A DNA stretch of 64,000 bases from Schistocephalus solidus (lineage: Eukaryota > Platyhelminthes > Cestoda > Diphyllobothriidea > Diphyllobothriidae): contig WEDG01004256.1 of assembly GCA_017591395.1 (NCBI GenBank), forward strand, positions 62,001 through 126,000, in the 5' to 3' direction. The notes beneath the pieces are model-generated. The model worked only from the letters and a program-made list of their open reading frames with translations. It did no database searches and had not been told where the DNA came from. Below, piece by piece: positions 48,881 through 62,300 of the stretch. Made by a program: the position numbers and the translations under genes. Within the stretch, counting starts at the first letter, position 1; each line of letters opens with the position of its first letter.

Positions 48881-50205
48881 AGTCAATACGGCGATCTCAG
48901 TTCTGTACCTTGCCAAGTGGGCTTTCTCTACCTTCGATGAAGACCATTTCATTTGCCAATTCTATGGGCATTAAACTGCATCTCCTCTGACGTATGCCTG
49001 TTCCGTTTCCTGAGGAGGTTCGGTAAGTCTGGTTTCCAAAGTGAGAATACTGGGCGTTAGGGCTGAGTTCTGCTATCTATTTGGGCAATTGGTTCCCTGT
49101 TGGTTTTGGCGATAGTGTGGCGGCTGCCATCGTCCTTAATACAATCGGTTGGAGCACTGGAAAATCCGTATTCTTTTGAACTACGTTCCCCTTGAAAATA
49201 GCCAGATTGCTTTCGTCAGGCTTCAGTCGTGATTTTAGTTCCAAGACACGTTTTCAGCGTTTCAGCCTTTCCGCAGGGAGGAGGCCCGTTATCTAAATGG
49301 ATGTTTTTGACATTTCCACGCTTTGGATTTATACCTTTAAGTCCTGCTTTTTTACCTTTTTGCGCTCCTCAGCCGGTATCCCTTAGTATATTATTTGGGT
49401 TGCTTTTGTTCAGTCGTATTACATTGGATGACGGTTAGGCATTGTCTCGTACTTAATGAATAGCTCAGCTTGTTTCTGCTCACAGTACTTCTCTCCTTCC
49501 TCTTTTTTCTCATATTTTTCTGCATTAACTTCTCGTTCACGGCGAAATAATCAAGTCTGGACCTGGCATCTGGCCACGTCCGTAAACTTTTAATTTCCAT
49601 GTATACAAAACGTTATCCATTACACCACCTAGACTTTTCTTCCCCGAAGTTTGATTGAAGTCAGGCAGTAAATACTGCATAGGTTAGAAAACAGTGTGCC
49701 GAATTCGAGCAATCTTCGACCTTGCCACAATGTCTCAAAGCCACTTGCATACGATACGAGCATATTTTAGATCATTACTCCAGTCACAAATTGGATATAT
49801 AAAGGCAGATGTTCATAAAATGTCACAATGATATTCGCTAGTTCGCACATTCACGTGACTTTATACGCACATATCAAACCCTGAACTCCAGTTCAAGTGA
49901 ACAATTACGTTGTTCAAACTAATCTCCTACTATACTAATTATTTACAGCGCGACAATCAATCATGATTTCGGGAAACTACAAGCTCTTCCGTCAGAGACA
50001 GAAGTAAATCCCAAATTTAAATTACAAGTACAGGAAGAGAAAGAAATCAAAAAATATTTCGGAGTCCATTCCTGGGGAAACCGGTGATTGCCGGACGCTT
50101 TGTGATCACGAGAAACCGTGCAAAATTCAAATACCTTATAAAATTGTAACTCAATCTTAATTCTTATGTTTTGTTGAACGAAAATTGCATTGTAAATGAC
50201 TTCAG
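48881..50205. other. Non-coding stretch upstream of the DOCK exons
   Basis: Possibly further LINE remnants near 49000, too weak to call. No exon identified. Confidence 0.4.
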
Positions 50206-50385
50206 TTGTCGCAAAGAAGGATGTACATGCACTGTTTGTGTACTTCGCATCATATCTAACAGACAAATCAGTAGTCACGGATATGTCGTTCAGCAGCTAC
50301 GACGACTGAATTTCGTACACAATGAAACAGACTTAACATTTACTTTCAAGCCCTTCAGCAAGACTGTTTTTTCTTGCCTAAGAAG
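50206..50385 (+). CDS. DOCK candidate N-terminal exon
   Basis: Bounded by TTCAG at the acceptor and AAG|GTAATT at the donor. It is 180 bp with matching entry and exit phase. QQLRRLNF and FTFKPFSKTVFSCL resemble the PLRDLIEF and YSPRDCRTLVSAV blocks of vertebrate DOCK7. The order relative to later exons fits, but identity is low and the next exon does not join in phase, so an exon is missing or this is chance. Confidence 0.4.
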
Positions 50386-53300
50386 GTAATTCAATTTTCT
50401 AATTAGTGGCTGTCTGGTTAGACTCGCAAGCACACCGTTTTTTCGATCACATACGGAGTCTAGGAGCAAAAAAATAACTTTCGAGTGCGACATGCTTCCG
50501 AAGGAAAGTTTGCTGCCTCCTAAAGCGGTGAGCTTAATGTTTAAACTGAATTATCAATATATTAGGTTATTTTTCAGGAATACACGCGTGAGAGTTCGGT
50601 TTTTAAATGATAATATTTCAAAAGGCCAACGGTAAACACGCATTGAAACTAATCACTGCCAGGATTCCTTTGAACTAAGAACTAAAAAGGATGTGAAAAT
50701 AACGGAAACTTTATAAAGGTGAAGAATAACTGGGGTAATTAAAATCTCACTTATATAGTAAGGGTGCGCGTCCGATACGGGGTCCATTTATCTGAAGTCC
50801 GCAACTTCTCGTCTTTAGAAATTGCGCAGCAACACATATAATTCTTGAGTTTAAGTAGATTGCCTTGTAGAAAATGAAAGATGAATGCTAGATGAACCAG
50901 CTCACAGCAGGACATCCTGTACGTCGAAGCTGTACCCGAGATCCTCTCGAGATTGCGTACATAACTGGAAATAAGATTAATATTTATACTCAACGCACCT
51001 CTGCCGGTGGATGTTGCAATAATGACAGCCCAGCTTAAATTTCCCATTACCTAAACGCAGCTGCGTATGAAACTCATGTGCCTTACAAGATATGTGATAG
51101 GTGCGCACTGAACTCTAATATATGAAAATAAAAAACCGAATCAATCGATTGAAATGTCAGAACTCAACTGCAGCTTTTCCCTCCAATTCCAAGTTTTTTT
51201 AAAATTAAACACTCCTTACCTTCCCATGAGGATTTCTCCTTTAGGCAAGAAGTTTGGGGAATATTTTACCGATTAAATCCACCGCTACTTACAAATGTGG
51301 CGGCATGGAGACAGATTAAAGATAATTTGCGTACGTTTTGTTCATGAACACACTGTAATTGTGAGATTGGCTGGACAGTGATCACTAAAATGCCTCAGCG
51401 ATATCCTCATCTATTTGGGAAGGAGAAGAATGTTTCACCGTCTATCGAAGATTTTTGGGCCGAAAAAATTAAGCGACTTAATAGGGAAAATGTGGACGAC
51501 GTCTAATGGAGTTGTAGTTAAGTAGGATCTGCGCTACAGTCCGTCCGCTGTACTTCTCTTAGAGCCATGTGTGCTGTGAAGGCTTGGGTAATTGCGGTGA
51601 AATTTGTGGTGGACTCAGTATCCTTTTGAAATTATTTTTTAGTGAAACAAATGATTTGTTTGTGTCTCTCGGTGGTAGGTTATCGTTTCAATAAATACAT
51701 AATGGTTTGACCCGCGCTGATATTGGTGCATGTTTGATATCACCTTCTCTGTTAACTATATGCTTATTTCAGACTTAACACTGCCTTATTAAATATTTGA
51801 TCAGAAGGTCAAAAAGGCATAATAATTTGATTTTATGAATTTTATTTACGAGAAAACAAAAGTTCTTTGCCTGATTTTCCGATTCTCCATAACCCAGAAT
51901 GAATTACCAACTGCGCAATCTTCACTTTGGCGCACCAGCTGCAGTTTTCCGGAATCTACGGATTTTCTTTCGGGACTTCCACTAATAAAAATATCTGAAA
52001 TGCTTCAGAACAGGAAGAAAAAATGTTTCTCCTCATCACCAAGACAGAAGAAGGCGTTTCTCCATCTTCTTGCTGATCCGCCCGATGTAAGACATCGTCC
52101 TGATATGCATTTTATGTCATTTTATATCCTTTCTAACTTTGGGCTTGCAAACTATGATAATCAAGAAATAACCCTGTTTCATCTTAAACCGAGTAAAGCT
52201 TGATGCGTAGTAATGTGGTGATGGCAAATGAGATAAACATAGTATCGTCTATCAGCAGATTAGAAAGGTGGGTTTATAAACAGTAATTTCATCGAATAAA
52301 TGTTTTGCATAGCCACTTGTCACTGGAATTCTTATAAGATCGCCTACAGCTGTTTTTGACTTTCATCTTAAACTGCATTGCTGGGCGCGACTCAGTAAAA
52401 TTACCTACATGAGCAGTTGCATCAGTTTGCATTAGCATTTAGAAGGGCTCATTTGCCTACTTTTGGTTGAAATATTTAATTTCCGAGTAAAGTTTAAAAC
52501 TAACTTAATGGCATAAGGTTTTTCTTACATAAAATGAACAGAAATGGTATACCTCCTATCATCATTGTATGATTTTGCACATATCTGCTACATACAGAAC
52601 ACAATTGTTCAGCTGAACAACATAATTTTTCCGACTACCGTGACTAAAATTTATTGGAAAATTCATTCGTTTTTTCGATTTTCCCATCCAGCATTTTATG
52701 AAGTTTGATTAATTTAAGCAAGCCTCCCATGAACCTTCCAGTCTCTAAAGGTGATTACTTCTTTGTATAGCAAAAAACTAGCTATTAGAACTTATCCCTT
52801 TAAGTCATATGACACTAGCATACATGCCTACGCTTAAGCCGAATTCACCGCATTGTAATTTTCGTAGTATAGATATCTAATTAGAAGTTATCACAACTAA
52901 GCCGTCTGTTGTGAATCCAACTTCCTATCGCACGATTTCCGCTTTTAGGGAAAAAACATTCCAAAATTTCGTAAAGCATCTCCAGGAATCGATTGGGGAG
53001 TCCCTTTTGATCATACGAGGCCTGCCGAATCATCCCTCTTTCCGGCAGCCGCTTTCCTGCTTTTCGGCTGCAATTTTCTCGAACTGAATGCTGAACGTCA
53101 AGAGCCTGTTGCTGCCTCGGCCTACCTGGTGGATGCCAAACGCGGGTGCCGTCTAACAGAAAGCATCAACATTAGCCCATGCTCTCAGCTGGGAAAAACT
53201 GCCTCAGGTATTACTTCTTACGAGGCCCTTTTCCGGATAAGTCCGCCTCTGGAGCTGCAGGAAATCAATGACGGTGATGTTCTCGTCACGGACATGCAAA

Positions 53301-56300
53301 CGGTTTGTAACGTGGAACACATGCGAAAACTGGACAGAATACGTCCCTGCATGAACTCTAAAAGAGGCTATTGCCGTTCGTGCAAAAAGCTTTTCGTTCA
53401 CTTTTCCGGAGTGTTCTTGGTTATTCAGGTGATGGCATTACCCAAAATCTTCTGTCGTTGACTTTAGAATTTTTGCAGTTTTTTGTGTGACGAGGACTTT
53501 TACAAACGAAGCGAAACTGTACTTGGTATGAAGATGAAGATAGGAACTATGCACGATATTTAATTGGTAGTACCAATATGAGATCTCACACTAATTATCT
53601 CACTTAAAATGGGATGTAAAACATTAACTACGTTACAGTTTAAAGTATTCTGACAGACATAAATGGAAACTGATTTCCCTCTAAGGTACAAACTCGCCAT
53701 TATCAACGGTCAAGGAAGGTTGAGGCACGTCTTTGGAGAACTTTATCAACTTCAATAGGTACCTTTATGGAACTCTGCTAGATAGGCCGGGCCTGTCAAA
53801 GACTAGAACGGATAATCTCAGGCAGAAAAGGCCTCCGCCTTTTTAAATTTTCCGCGAACGTTCTAAGTCATCGTGATGGTAGCCCGAATAAAACGTTTTC
53901 TTGCGAAAGCCTTAAAAATTATTCCAATCGGTGTCTGCATATATGCTTGCATAGATAAATATCAACAGAATACAAATTAATATCATTAGGAATCTCATCT
54001 ATATCTTAATTAAACCTTCCGTATCCAATCATAACTTCGTGCCATAAAGATAGGGCAATTTCGCTGTTGCTTCATGTTTTTTTTCACTCTCTCTGCGCCT
54101 CAACATATAAAGGTTCCTTTAGGCGTTGGAAAATGTGGAACATCAAGGTTTGGATATATTGTCTTGCGTATACAGCATCAAAATGTAGAATAACTTTTGC
54201 GCCCCATATATTGCTCATTAAATTTCAAATAAGAAAGAAAAATATTACTTAGCTGAGTTCAAAAGATTGATTAGCGTGTTGTTGAAGTTGACTCCTAAAC
54301 AGCGGCATTCTGACTTCAATGTTTACCCTTTTCGGCCACACGTATAAAATAAACTCCAAAGAAATAACTACGTAAATGACGTCTATTTTCTGTTTACTTT
54401 CTGTTTTTGGGGGATCGAGGGCAGTGTCCGAAAAAGCTTAATAGGCCGTCTGTGCGTGCCACGGACACCCGGTCTGCGCTCTATTAACCAAGTTTTCATA
54501 CGAATGAGAATTATATAGCTCGGATAATATTTGAACGAGAGTGTCATAGAGGCCACACCAAAAAGAAGCCATTGCAGCCTGACGTTTCGCCCTGAGGAGG
54601 TGCTCGAATTCTGTCGTCAGTTGACGGCCTTTAAAGCCACGGCTTTTATAGCACCGTGCTGCATTAAAAACGCGTCAAATTGTTTCTAGTGAGAACTATG
54701 CGCTACATATCATTGGAGTAAGTCTACCCAGTCTATCACACTCTATGTTCCCTCTTCCAGGTTCTAGTACGCTGTCCGCATTGGACTGCTCTTTGTTGCG
54801 GGCGCTGATGATTGGTGTGGCATGGACCTGCCCCTAGGCGTGCAAACACGCCTCCATGTGTTTCATTTATTAGGCAAGAGCATCCGGATAATATGTGCCG
54901 TACCCTGAGCTTACTTCCAGCATGGCCCGTTGTTGGGACACAGTCGACTTTTGTAGGAGAAATACACATAGTTAAGGACCATTTCGAACTGAAAATGCAG
55001 ATATTTTAAAAATATACAGGTTACAGTAAACTCTTCCGGAAGTTAAATACCCCAATCCCCCAGTACTTTAGTTAAGGGGCAGGTTATTTCTCCTTAAATA
55101 AGTCTATTGAATAAATTTCTGTCCACTGCTTCCATAGAATACGGTAGAATTTATACAGGCATTCAAACTCAAGGGACAATTAATTTTCCTAGGTTTTCAT
55201 TTAAACTGGTAAATGGAGAGATGCTCATTCAAATGCTTACATGCTACTGCGTACTAAATGACTTGGGTTTCTGTTACCCACTCAAAGTTTTCCAACCTCA
55301 TTTAGATGTTCTTAAACTTTGAACACAGTTTAAGGAGTTCCAGCACATAAGGCCTATTTTGCTGAGCTTTGTCAATAAAATTTGTTAAACTACCTAATAA
55401 CTATGACACCATCATTCAAGCATTTTTAACATTTTCCATAACCCCTGAAACTGTATGCTGGTTTTATTTAACTGGCATACCTCACTTCTCTTTTCTAAAG
55501 GTCGAGCGAAAACTTCATACGGAAGAGAAGCCCTATCACACGATGCCTGTGGATGTAAGTCAAGTTCCTATGTTGCGTTTGAATTGGTCGACAAGGTAAC
55601 TTTTTCAGGAGTATTCAAAAGAGATTTCCACTAATTTAATTTCCCAAAATTAACTCGATGTCGTAAGTATGTCGATAACTTTCCAGTCTTATCACTGTAT
55701 CAATGTCCGAACTGAAAGACAGGAGAGCTCTCTTACCGAGGGCAGCTCACACATCGGTGGAATGGAAACTTTTAACGTGAGCATGCCCAGTTATCCTATT
55801 CAGTAGATGTTAACCTCTGTTCGCAGAATAATACTCTGGATCTTCGGTCACCCGTCGCTTGGACCGCGGTGAATTTGGCCGCCGTCATAGCGCAAATGCA
55901 TGCTACTTACTGCTTGCCGAACTTTCAAGAAGAAACCCACAGTGGAGAGCTGACCGAAGATGCTCGAGGTAACTTACTCTTCGGTTTCCTCTGTTTAACA
56001 TTTGCAATGTGGGCAGTCTAATTGTGGATGCTATTAGCGTTTGCAGCTTAATTTGAATAGGTTTTCATCTTTTTGATGGCCTGGCCAAAGTATGGGTTTG
56101 GTTTAAAAAATAGCTGTTCTTGCTGTCTCAGCATTTGACCATTGTCAGACTTAACCGATACGAACAATCCAAACAGGTTATCTTAAGTTCTCTCTTGTGA
56201 AAGATCATAACATTAACCATCTAGTAAAAATTCGTGACTTTTGTCCTAAAATGCTCTCCAATTCCTGGAATTTTAGAAAGAATTAATATAGTTCTCCCTC

Positions 56301-59300
56301 GGCAGATTTTCTAAATAATTTTAATGGCTATTTTCGAAAGATGACTAAGAGGGCTTTTCCAACCTACAGGAAAGCTCAGAGGACGAAGCCAGCGAATGGT
56401 GGATGTATTTCGACGGCCACACAGATCAGCTGATGCTTCTCTCCCCCATCAGATGCGAATTAGGAGTTCCTCTTGCTGTGACACAATTCTGTCCTACCCG
56501 CAAGGATCGGACTGGATGACATCCAGCAACGAGGATCTGACGCCGGTCATCAAGCCTACCCGCGGAAATCGCCGCTCACTATCAAAGGACTCCTTACCGG
56601 ATCTATTGGAGAGGCAAAGGACGAATACATGTAGTGACCAACTGCTCATCTGTCCATACAACCGTAGCATACAGCTGAGGAGCAGCAAATTTTTCAAAGT
56701 GGTCAGTCTGCAGTTGATGTTGGGTTCCCAGGAAAGTTTAACTACCGAATGTAGACTCAATCTTCAATGTTGCTAGGTGATCATAGGAGCAGTAATGAAC
56801 TTCATAACATTTAAAGATACACGAATTCTAAGGAAACGTGTTATTTTGGGGTAGTGATTATGGAGCGGCCACCTGCATGCATCCTTATTTTTGTGATACT
56901 TTAGTTTTCTCATCCAGCTAAAATTATAGGATAAATCGCCAAGATAAATTACTTTTTGCCCCTAAAACAAGTCTCCCAGTTAGCAGTCTTTATTTTTTGC
57001 TCAAATTTTATTATTGGAACGAGATGCATCCTAGTTTGAAATCCCTTTGTGCAAGCTATTTTATTTTGCTGCAAAGGGCTTGTGCATATCTTATGTGAAA
57101 ATATTGCAAGTGTGGCTGTTCAGGAAAACTAGATTGCCTCAGCTTCCAAAATAACGTAGTTGAGAGAGATAGAGGGATGGATCTACAGTCTTTCACATGT
57201 CACAAACTGATTTTACGTTTGAAGCTGTTTTCTTGGCTCCCTCAAAAATTAACATTTTCCAGGGAGCTTTAAGGTATTAAATCAGAGACGGGTTTGTTCC
57301 TTCTATCGAATTTTCCTGAGAATCCATCTAAATTACAATCCCTTTCGTACCGTATATTCGAATGCGCTTTCGTCCACATTAACCTCAACTTGATTTTATG
57401 CATAGGTCGTTCTTGTCAATTTTCGTTATACTGCTCTAAGGCGATTGTAGATATTATTCTTTGTGAGAATAGGTTCTGTCAGCCCCCTGGGTTAAATATG
57501 CATAGCTAAATATTATTTGTTTTAGAAGGCCTGGTTTGGTTTACAATTTCATAGCTATGGGAAGTAACCCTATGCGTTAACGACTACATTCATATAAAAA
57601 TGCACAAAATTATGTTATCGTAATGTGTTTTAAAAAAATTTAAATACCTTTTATTTATTGAGGGTTGTTTTTTGTTTATTTTAATATTATCAAGTCCAAT
57701 TTTGTTGCTATGTATTGGCCTAGGAGGATTAAATTGGCAGACATGTTGTTTCATTGCACACATTTGGCTGCTGGTGGTCCGCGGTGAGGCATCACCGGTA
57801 AAACCCCTAAGGGGGTTTACATAACCCACCGTTGCCTATCCTTAACCACTCATGATTTACCATCAGCATAGAGCTCTTTTATAATAGCAGTTTTCGGATA
57901 TTTTTCGTTAAAAATCAAAAATGGGCCTAATCTACTTTCCCAAAGAAAATAATGCCCAAAGAAACAATGAAAACTTGCTAAATAAGAAGATGGAAACGAT
58001 CCAATTAATTAAATGTCGAGGACCTCTTGATGATTACAAAATCATAAACATTAAGGAATTCCTTTTCTAAAAATTTCCTTTGCTTGAAACATTTCAAGAT
58101 TAAGCGAAGCATGGAAATTTTCTTTTTAATTACACTTTTTTCTTTAACTATTGAACTGTTAAGTTAAACTAGTTCGAAATGCAAATTTGCGATCTAAAGC
58201 TTTTGCTAATTATAGCATTAAGCCTAGTTTAAGCTAGCTGTTGAAAACCTTTTGAACACAACTCCCATGTTTTTTCCTTGTTTAGTTTCATTTGCTCTTT
58301 TTAGATATCTTCTATCTCCTTCGACACTATTGCAAGCACTCTAGCTGACGTTTACAGACAGGAAAGTCTAGCGGTCAATCAGTTCGATCTACTCACAAGC
58401 GTTCACTCTTCCACAGAGCGAAATACTTCCGTCTTCCCCCCCTCCGCCTCCACCATGTCCCGTTCTCTCTCACCACCGTCACCAACCAGTGCAAGTCCAT
58501 GGCTCTCCCACATTGAGAATCCTGAGCGCCAGAGTGCACTGAGGAAGATGAAGATCATTACTAGCGTCTCCATTGCGCTCTCGCTTCAGGTAGCCACTTC
58601 AGAGCAACTGACCGTCCTCATGAGCGAGCACCTGGGAGCAGATGACCAGATGGGCCAGGGACCTATGCGACTTATTTCACCGGAGAACGAACTGTACTGT
58701 CCTACCAGCGGGTCATCCTGGAGACGGTCGTTGCGGAATTTGGCTGTGATGTCGGACAGTTCCATCGTCCCGCGAGAACCTTCTAAGCAGCAGCCTCAGA
58801 CGGCGACCGAGGCCTCGGGGGTGACTCCGCGACCTCCTGCCTTACTACGCACTGTGCTGGAGTTCCCAGTGAAGAACCGATTTTATGCCTTCAACTGTTC
58901 AAGGTATCGCTTTGTGATAAGAATTAGCAGCGAAAAAAACGCACAAGTAGCATGCGCTTTTTGGGATGAGCTAATGCATAACGCTTATATGAGTGAGAAA
59001 TCTAAGCCAATTGCTACTTTTCGGCCCAAATGTCCCCATTGGTTGCTCCAAAGGTCTTAAAGATAAGTGAATAAAGGAGTTCGAGTGAGGTTTATGTCCA
59101 CCTTTTCCTGTCATCCAGACCCTCGAACAACGCATACATTGCGAAACGCACTGATAAGCTAACAACACAATCAGAGTTAAGTTCAATTAACGTCTCTTCA
59201 CCAAACAGGCTTTACATGTGTATCTCTGTCATTTTTTGCTTGGCCTCATTGCGGCCTTGTAATTGATCGACTATTTGGGATCTCTCTCTATAGATTCAAA

Positions 59301-62300
59301 GCTCATGTACGGTGCGAGGACCGAAAGGTCAGCATGCACTTATTTCGCGCGTATTATCAAATTGTTGAGGCTATAGATATCTTAGTTTGGAGGATTGCCA
59401 ACTACCAGGAAGAATTGATCCACCTCCATGTAACCTTGCTTACCAAGTGTACGGCATGCTCTGTAGTCAGCACAGTACTTTATTTGCACGAAAACAATTA
59501 GTTATAGAGACGATAATAAGGCGCTTCATTATTTGATGCTTCAGGGTATAGTATGTGGTTTGGAAGCCTAACAACATATAAAAATATCGGTTGTGCTTAA
59601 AAATTCACAGGAACAAATAAGCTTTTTTAATCTCTAAAACTATCAGTTTTGGGACAAAGTCTATGAATGACGTGATTTCACTAGCAAAATTTGCAAAATA
59701 ACGAATTTTTTTGACATCATCTCTGGGAGGTAGGATTAAATTAATAATATCATACAAATGACTTTGGAAATGATCAACTGTTTAATTTGTTTATGGTCTG
59801 ATCCTCAAAGGGGGGTCGTAACAAAATTCATACATCAGCTAGCTGTCATGCGAGCATATAATATCGATAAAATCCTAGAATAATAACAATTGAGGCTCCA
59901 CATTTGAAGGTTTAAGTTCACGTTTCACATGTTTCGGCGCACTGTCTGCTTTGCACCGTGTTGACTACATCAGGTGCTGTCATAAGATGACGTGCCTGAG
60001 AGCTGGATATGGGACAGAGTCCTCTAATCATTGCCAGACTCTAAATGCCCTGCGTGTCCCTACTGGAGTGCCCTGCTTTCATTTCTTCAGGCGTCCTTTT
60101 CTACATAATGAGGTTATTCCGGATCAAATCGATAGTGCGCCATTATATTGATGATTGAGTGCAGTTTTCTGCTTCGAAGTGTGTTTAAATTCGAACTGCC
60201 TGAAGATGGATACTGACCCACCAGTGAGCGCTGGAGTCTCTCTGTTTCATACTGTTGACACTTGCCCGTAAGCTTTCTTAAAGCAGGCAACATTATCGAA
60301 TTGCATTTGAAATCCGAGCATATATACAGTACATGGCCTATCTCATGAAACGTAAACCAACATCCTGAAATGTGTTTTGATTAAAAATGATTACTTACCT
60401 GGTGTTGCAGAGTTAGCTTCAAATATTTAAATGGCTAAACTATTTTGAGATTATGCTATTTCGGCTAACATTTCAGGACGTAGGCTAGCCCATTAAACTT
60501 GTTCTCGCTTACCGAGAATCCCATACTATTTAGCACATTGCTATCTCAAATGTGTGTTCTTTCCGTTCAAAGTTGCAAAGTTTGCTATGGATATTTTGCA
60601 ACTCTTTGTCCGGCAGCTGGATAACTAATCAAACAAGTTTTTTAGTTCTTGCATTGTAAAATAATGACATTATGCGTAACTTAAGTGTTCCACTTAAGGC
60701 CGACGCCGTTTAAATTTAGTGAGCATGGCGGCACCTTACCTATAGACAGATGCAATGTGTCCGCAAATAAAAATTTCATTTTCGCATTTTAGTGTCCTTA
60801 ATCTTCGAAGGGAAATAATGTAACTCATTAGGATTTCTGAGACAAGCATGGGCATCGCAATATAATCAGTAATTCTGAAGTAACCTTGATGATCTTTCAG
60901 GTTTTCACGCCCAATCTGGCTACAAAGCAGTCGGGACAGGCAAAGTCGCAAATGCTATCCATGGAACACATTTGGATACAGATCTTTACAACTCAATGGA
61001 CATCCTTTATTAATCCTTTCTGAAATTCTTTAATTGTCTGCATTTTTCTGTAGTAGTGGGTTTTTGTTTGAGGTTTGACAGGTATCTGATCGGAAATATT
61101 AACTTTTTACATGAATTACTGTACAATTTGTGAAGGGTTTGAACATGTTTTCCAGAATGGAGTTCGGAGTTACTTTTATTCCCACAGGCACCTACTATAT
61201 GTATATCCGCGGAGTCTGACACTTGGACAACCGAAATACCGTTCGGGAGACATTCGGGTGAAGGTTCAGCTACGCAAAATTGCCGATATCTCTGTGGTGA
61301 TCCCCGTATGTTTCGAAATTGCAGGAACCTGACTCTGAGTGATTTATTCGTCTTTTTGCTTCTGTGTTCCAAACTTGTCCCAGCCATCAATATGGATTTA
61401 TGACTAAAAGGTGATTATACAGAGGACGCGTTTACAGAGCTGTGTGATTCGTGCCACTTAGAATCCTTCTTAAAACCTGAAGCAGCATAGCATTATGAAA
61501 TTTTCTAGCAAAAGTCTCGGCATTTTTTAAATATAGGGACCGTTGGAGGTTTTACTGGAAGCGCATATACTCTGATCATAAAACTTAATGAGAACGAAGC
61601 CTTAATGAGCTACGGGCAAATTCCTTTCAATATCGCTATAGAATTCAACTTTACAAGTAAAACCTACAGTATAGACCGCAAATTCGATCAAATGCATTGC
61701 ATGGACAACATGGAAACGGAGACCAGTAGCCATCTTGCAGAGCATTTTGATCTTATCATGCCCCGTTATATAATTTCACCCGAAACTCCGGTAGGTAGAC
61801 GCCCATCCTAGTCTCTCTTTTTTTTGTCGCCATCATCTACCTGCATTAATACATATTGCTATGAGATTACATAAGAAGGTTTTAGGTGGAGTCCCGAGGT
61901 GCATTAAGACGGGCATATCCGGTAACCCTGATTGGTGAAAACAGTTCCTGCTGAGAAAAGCGAACAGGCGAGTTCTAGGAAGCAGTTCAGAAGAAGAGGC
62001 GATCACTGGAACGTTGTTTTAATTGGCCTGACGTTTCGTATTCTCTCTCGAACCCATCATCATAGACTGACCCTTTCTGCTGCTGTCTCTGGAATGGAAT
62101 CCCAGGAATGGATCACCTGCGATTCGAACCCGGGAACTTTTGGTCATTTAGATATGGGCCCGTTGTCCTATCGGTTGTGATTGGGTAATGTTAAGCATGA
62201 TAGTGTGGTTCTCACCGATCTGGTTACGGAACATGCTCGTCCAATTGTCTTCTGGATCAATCTAGAGCCCTCACAGGCATTCACATGGTGACTAATGGTA

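Noticed and set aside
61593..61788. In-phase cassette exon of the DOCK gene
   Set aside because: Frame and donor fit, but the acceptor has no pyrimidine tract, the sequence resembles no DOCK block, and the neighbouring exons join well without it.
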